From assembly GCA_017381015.1 (NCBI GenBank), contig JAFOCV010000065.1, forward strand, positions 1 to 34,924: a stretch of 34,924 bases of DNA. The letters are read 5' to 3'. Numbering within the stretch: the stretch's first letter is position 1; every line of letters begins with the position of its first letter. The stretch comes from Bacteroidaceae bacterium. Its GTDB lineage: Bacteria > Bacteroidota > Bacteroidia > Bacteroidales > Bacteroidaceae. The translations under genes and the position numbers were made by a program. The notes under the pieces are model-generated. The model did not search any database and was not told the DNA's origin. It saw nothing but the letters and a program-made list of their open reading frames with translations. Positions 34,616 to 34,924 of this stretch are shown piece after piece.

Positions 34616-34908
34616 CACTCGCAAAACGGGAACAACCTCCTAAGTCATGAGATGCGGAGGTGTTTTTCTTGCGCTAAAAAAGAAAGAGTTCTTTGATATA
34701 TTTTCGTAGACAGAAATTGTAGTACAAGCACTATCTAGAATAATAGATAGAGGAAATAAACTTGTCAATTCCAAGAAGAGTCAAACAAATCTCTGGTACA
34801 TTGCTAAAATATGGAAATTTTACAATTATCTGAGCAGCGAGCGCAGAATGAATTATTCATTATGCCGAGTCGCGATAGATAATCGAAAATTTTTCGCAGA
34901 AAAATTTT
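34616..34908 (+). other. 16S rRNA leader with hairpins and boxA-like site
   Basis: ACCTCC (34635-34640) pairs with GGAGGT (34656-34661) and is followed by GTTTTTCTT, terminator-like, close to the predicted start. GTTCTTTGATA (34688-34698) resembles the boxA-type antitermination site of Bacteroidetes rRNA leaders. AATGAAT-T-ATTCATT (34847-34861) is palindromic. AAAATTTTTC (34886-34895) and GAAAAATTTT (34899-34908) form a perfect 10-bp stem ending exactly where the mature 16S should begin, a likely processing feature. Confidence 0.6.
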
Positions 34909-34924
34909 ACAATGAAGAGTTTGA
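34909..34924 (+). rRNA. 16S ribosomal RNA, first bases only
   Basis: The window ends in GAAGAGTTTGA, the universally conserved 5' end of 16S rRNA (the 27F primer region follows). By alignment to the E. coli numbering, mature base 1 is about 34909. Only ~16 bases are in the window, so the species cannot be read from it. Confidence 0.9.

Overview
The window looks like the chromosome of an anaerobic member of the Bacteroidales, most likely Prevotella or a close relative. The evidence is: several promoters with the Bacteroidetes -7 consensus TAnnTTTG (the best ones with TTTG 19 bases upstream); a Ser-type secreted sulfatase with a C-terminal tail of the kind seen in Prevotella secreted proteins; a DUF6261-like protein; a five-gene menaquinone cluster and a five-gene leu cluster whose proteins closely resemble Bacteroides/Prevotella proteins from memory; and mostly weak Shine-Dalgarno sequences. 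The genus is an inference; no 16S body is present, only its first ~16 bases.

Layout. 1-1760: a GC-rich inverted-repeat element, a DUF6261-like gene and two back-to-back 42-bp intergenic repeat arrays. 1764-7484 (minus strand): menF-menD-menB-menC-menE, taking chorismate to 1,4-dihydroxy-2-naphthoyl-CoA, with a palindromic repeat pair between menB and menC. 7485-7904: divergent control region. 7905-14531 (plus): leuA, leuC, leuD, a second LeuA-family synthase (candidate citramalate synthase) and leuB, ended by a strong terminator. A 518-bp element carrying a DUF559 (Vsr-like) endonuclease gene, with ~33-bp terminal inverted repeats, sits between leuA and leuC and is open in frame into leuC. 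14690-15018: 41-bp repeat array. 15080-16378 (minus): murF; 16576-18188 (plus): folP and the diadenylate cyclase cdaA. 18362-20621: pta-ackA, the acetate/ATP pathway. 20742-25573: an aldose epimerase-like protein, CstA and the sulfatase. 25748-26060: 43-bp repeat array. 26437-28191 (minus): SulP transporter; 28358-29887 (plus): POT peptide transporter. 30037-33077: an ABC ATPase, a membrane partner and a YtrA-type GntR regulator, with a candidate operator over the promoter, then a YbjQ-family gene and a membrane protein. 33270-34439: a second YbjQ copy and a DUF975-like membrane protein. 34585-34924: a near-consensus rRNA promoter, leader and the first bases of a 16S rRNA gene.

The genes are mostly core metabolism (menaquinone for anaerobic respiration, branched-chain amino acids, acetate formation, cell wall, folate, c-di-AMP). 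The unusual content lies between genes. Many intergenic gaps hold a tandem array with its own unrelated unit (7, 9, ~20, 41, 42, 42 and 43 bp), and three sites hold GC-rich hairpin-ended inverted repeats. The complete one of these carries the DUF559 endonuclege gene and appears to have replaced the normal start of leuC; it is the best candidate here for an undescribed mobile system.
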